Source: Perkinsus olseni (lineage: Eukaryota > Perkinsozoa > Perkinsida > Perkinsidae). Taken from it: 16,943 bases of DNA. The DNA is taken from contig JABANP010000793.1 in the NCBI GenBank assembly GCA_013115135.1, positions 1 through 16,943 on the forward strand, given 5' to 3'. The position numbers and the translations under genes were made by a program. Shown here piece by piece: positions 16,896-16,943 of this stretch; the first letter of the stretch is position 1; each line of letters starts with the position of its first letter. The notes beneath the pieces are model-generated. The model was not told the DNA's origin and ran no database searches. It saw only the letters and a list, made by a program, of their open reading frames with translations.

Positions 16896-16943
16896 CTAGT
16901 CCTCCCAGAACGGATGCCGCCCCTTTCGACGACGCCTGCGTTT
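16896..16943 (-). CDS. C-terminal end of an upstream frame of the YR element (tentative)
   Basis: From the window edge a frame reads KRRRRRKGRHPFWED and ends in TAG, 28 bp before the recombinase ATG. The strongly basic end and tight spacing fit the preceding gene of a compact retroelement (Gag or RT/RNase H). With only 15 codons visible, it may be chance. Confidence 0.25.
   Translation of the reverse strand, partial: KRRRRRKGRHPFWED

Larger units (their letters stand above)
15111..16943 (-). mobile_element. Tyrosine-recombinase retroelement, Ngaro/PAT-like 3' part
   Basis: Read on the minus strand, the part in view is a recombinase gene, 140 bp, then a 255-bp repeat, 185 bp, and the same 255-bp repeat. 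Ngaro and PAT elements are known to end in split direct repeats, ordered A1-genes-B1-A2-B2. The arrangement here fits B1 (15805-15551), A2 (15550-15366), B2 (15365-15111). It would also explain why the two repeats have sharp shared edges but no target-site duplication, as such elements integrate by recombination. RT/RNase H, Gag and A1 would lie right of the window. The class is inferred; no RT is visible here. Confidence 0.6.

Noticed and set aside
1..16943. CRISPR arrays, toxin-antitoxin pairs or other prokaryotic defence systems
   Set aside because: The window is eukaryotic in structure, and no regularly spaced repeats or such genes are present.

Overview
This window looks like an accessory, transposon-rich stretch of a unicellular eukaryote genome. 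The evidence is an LTR retrotransposon with a single gag-pol frame, a retroelement tyrosine recombinase, very short GT-AG introns (47 and about 61 nt) and small secreted-protein genes. There is no bacterial operon layout. A Perkinsus-like alveolate is my best guess, but nothing in the sequence proves it.

Region 1 (2-5682, minus strand): a complete and apparently very young LTR retrotransposon. Its 230-bp TG...CA LTRs differ by a single C in a homopolymer. One uninterrupted 1743-codon Gag-Pol frame carries CCHC, DSG protease, RT, RNase H, HHCC and D,D35E integrase, and GPY motifs. The Gag start codon lies inside the 5' LTR, so the frame reads through the end of the LTR and through the primer-binding site.

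Region 2 (5683-14440): two direct, eroded copies of a block of roughly 3 kb (5891-8560 and 11198-14440), separated by about 2.6 kb without a confident gene. Copy 1 starts with a plausible three-exon gene for a small secreted protein, whose ATG is only 29 bp from the LTR element. Copy 2 has lost exon 1 and the second splice donor of that gene. In exchange, copy 2 keeps an intact small frame (12256-12480) and a 342-codon secreted-protein frame (12771-13799) that are broken or absent in copy 1. Both copies carry short relics of an unknown coding sequence further on.

Region 3 (14480-15110): a relic of an ABCA-type ABC transporter ATPase domain split by a 47-nt intron, then about 365 bp of unassigned sequence.

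Region 4 (15111-16943, minus strand): the 3' part of a tyrosine-recombinase retroelement. Downstream of the recombinase are two identical 255-bp direct repeats separated by 185 bp. This B1-A2-B2 order matches the split direct repeats of Ngaro/PAT-type elements. The recombinase needs one +1 frame change. The rest of the element, including the predicted A1 repeat, would lie beyond the right edge.
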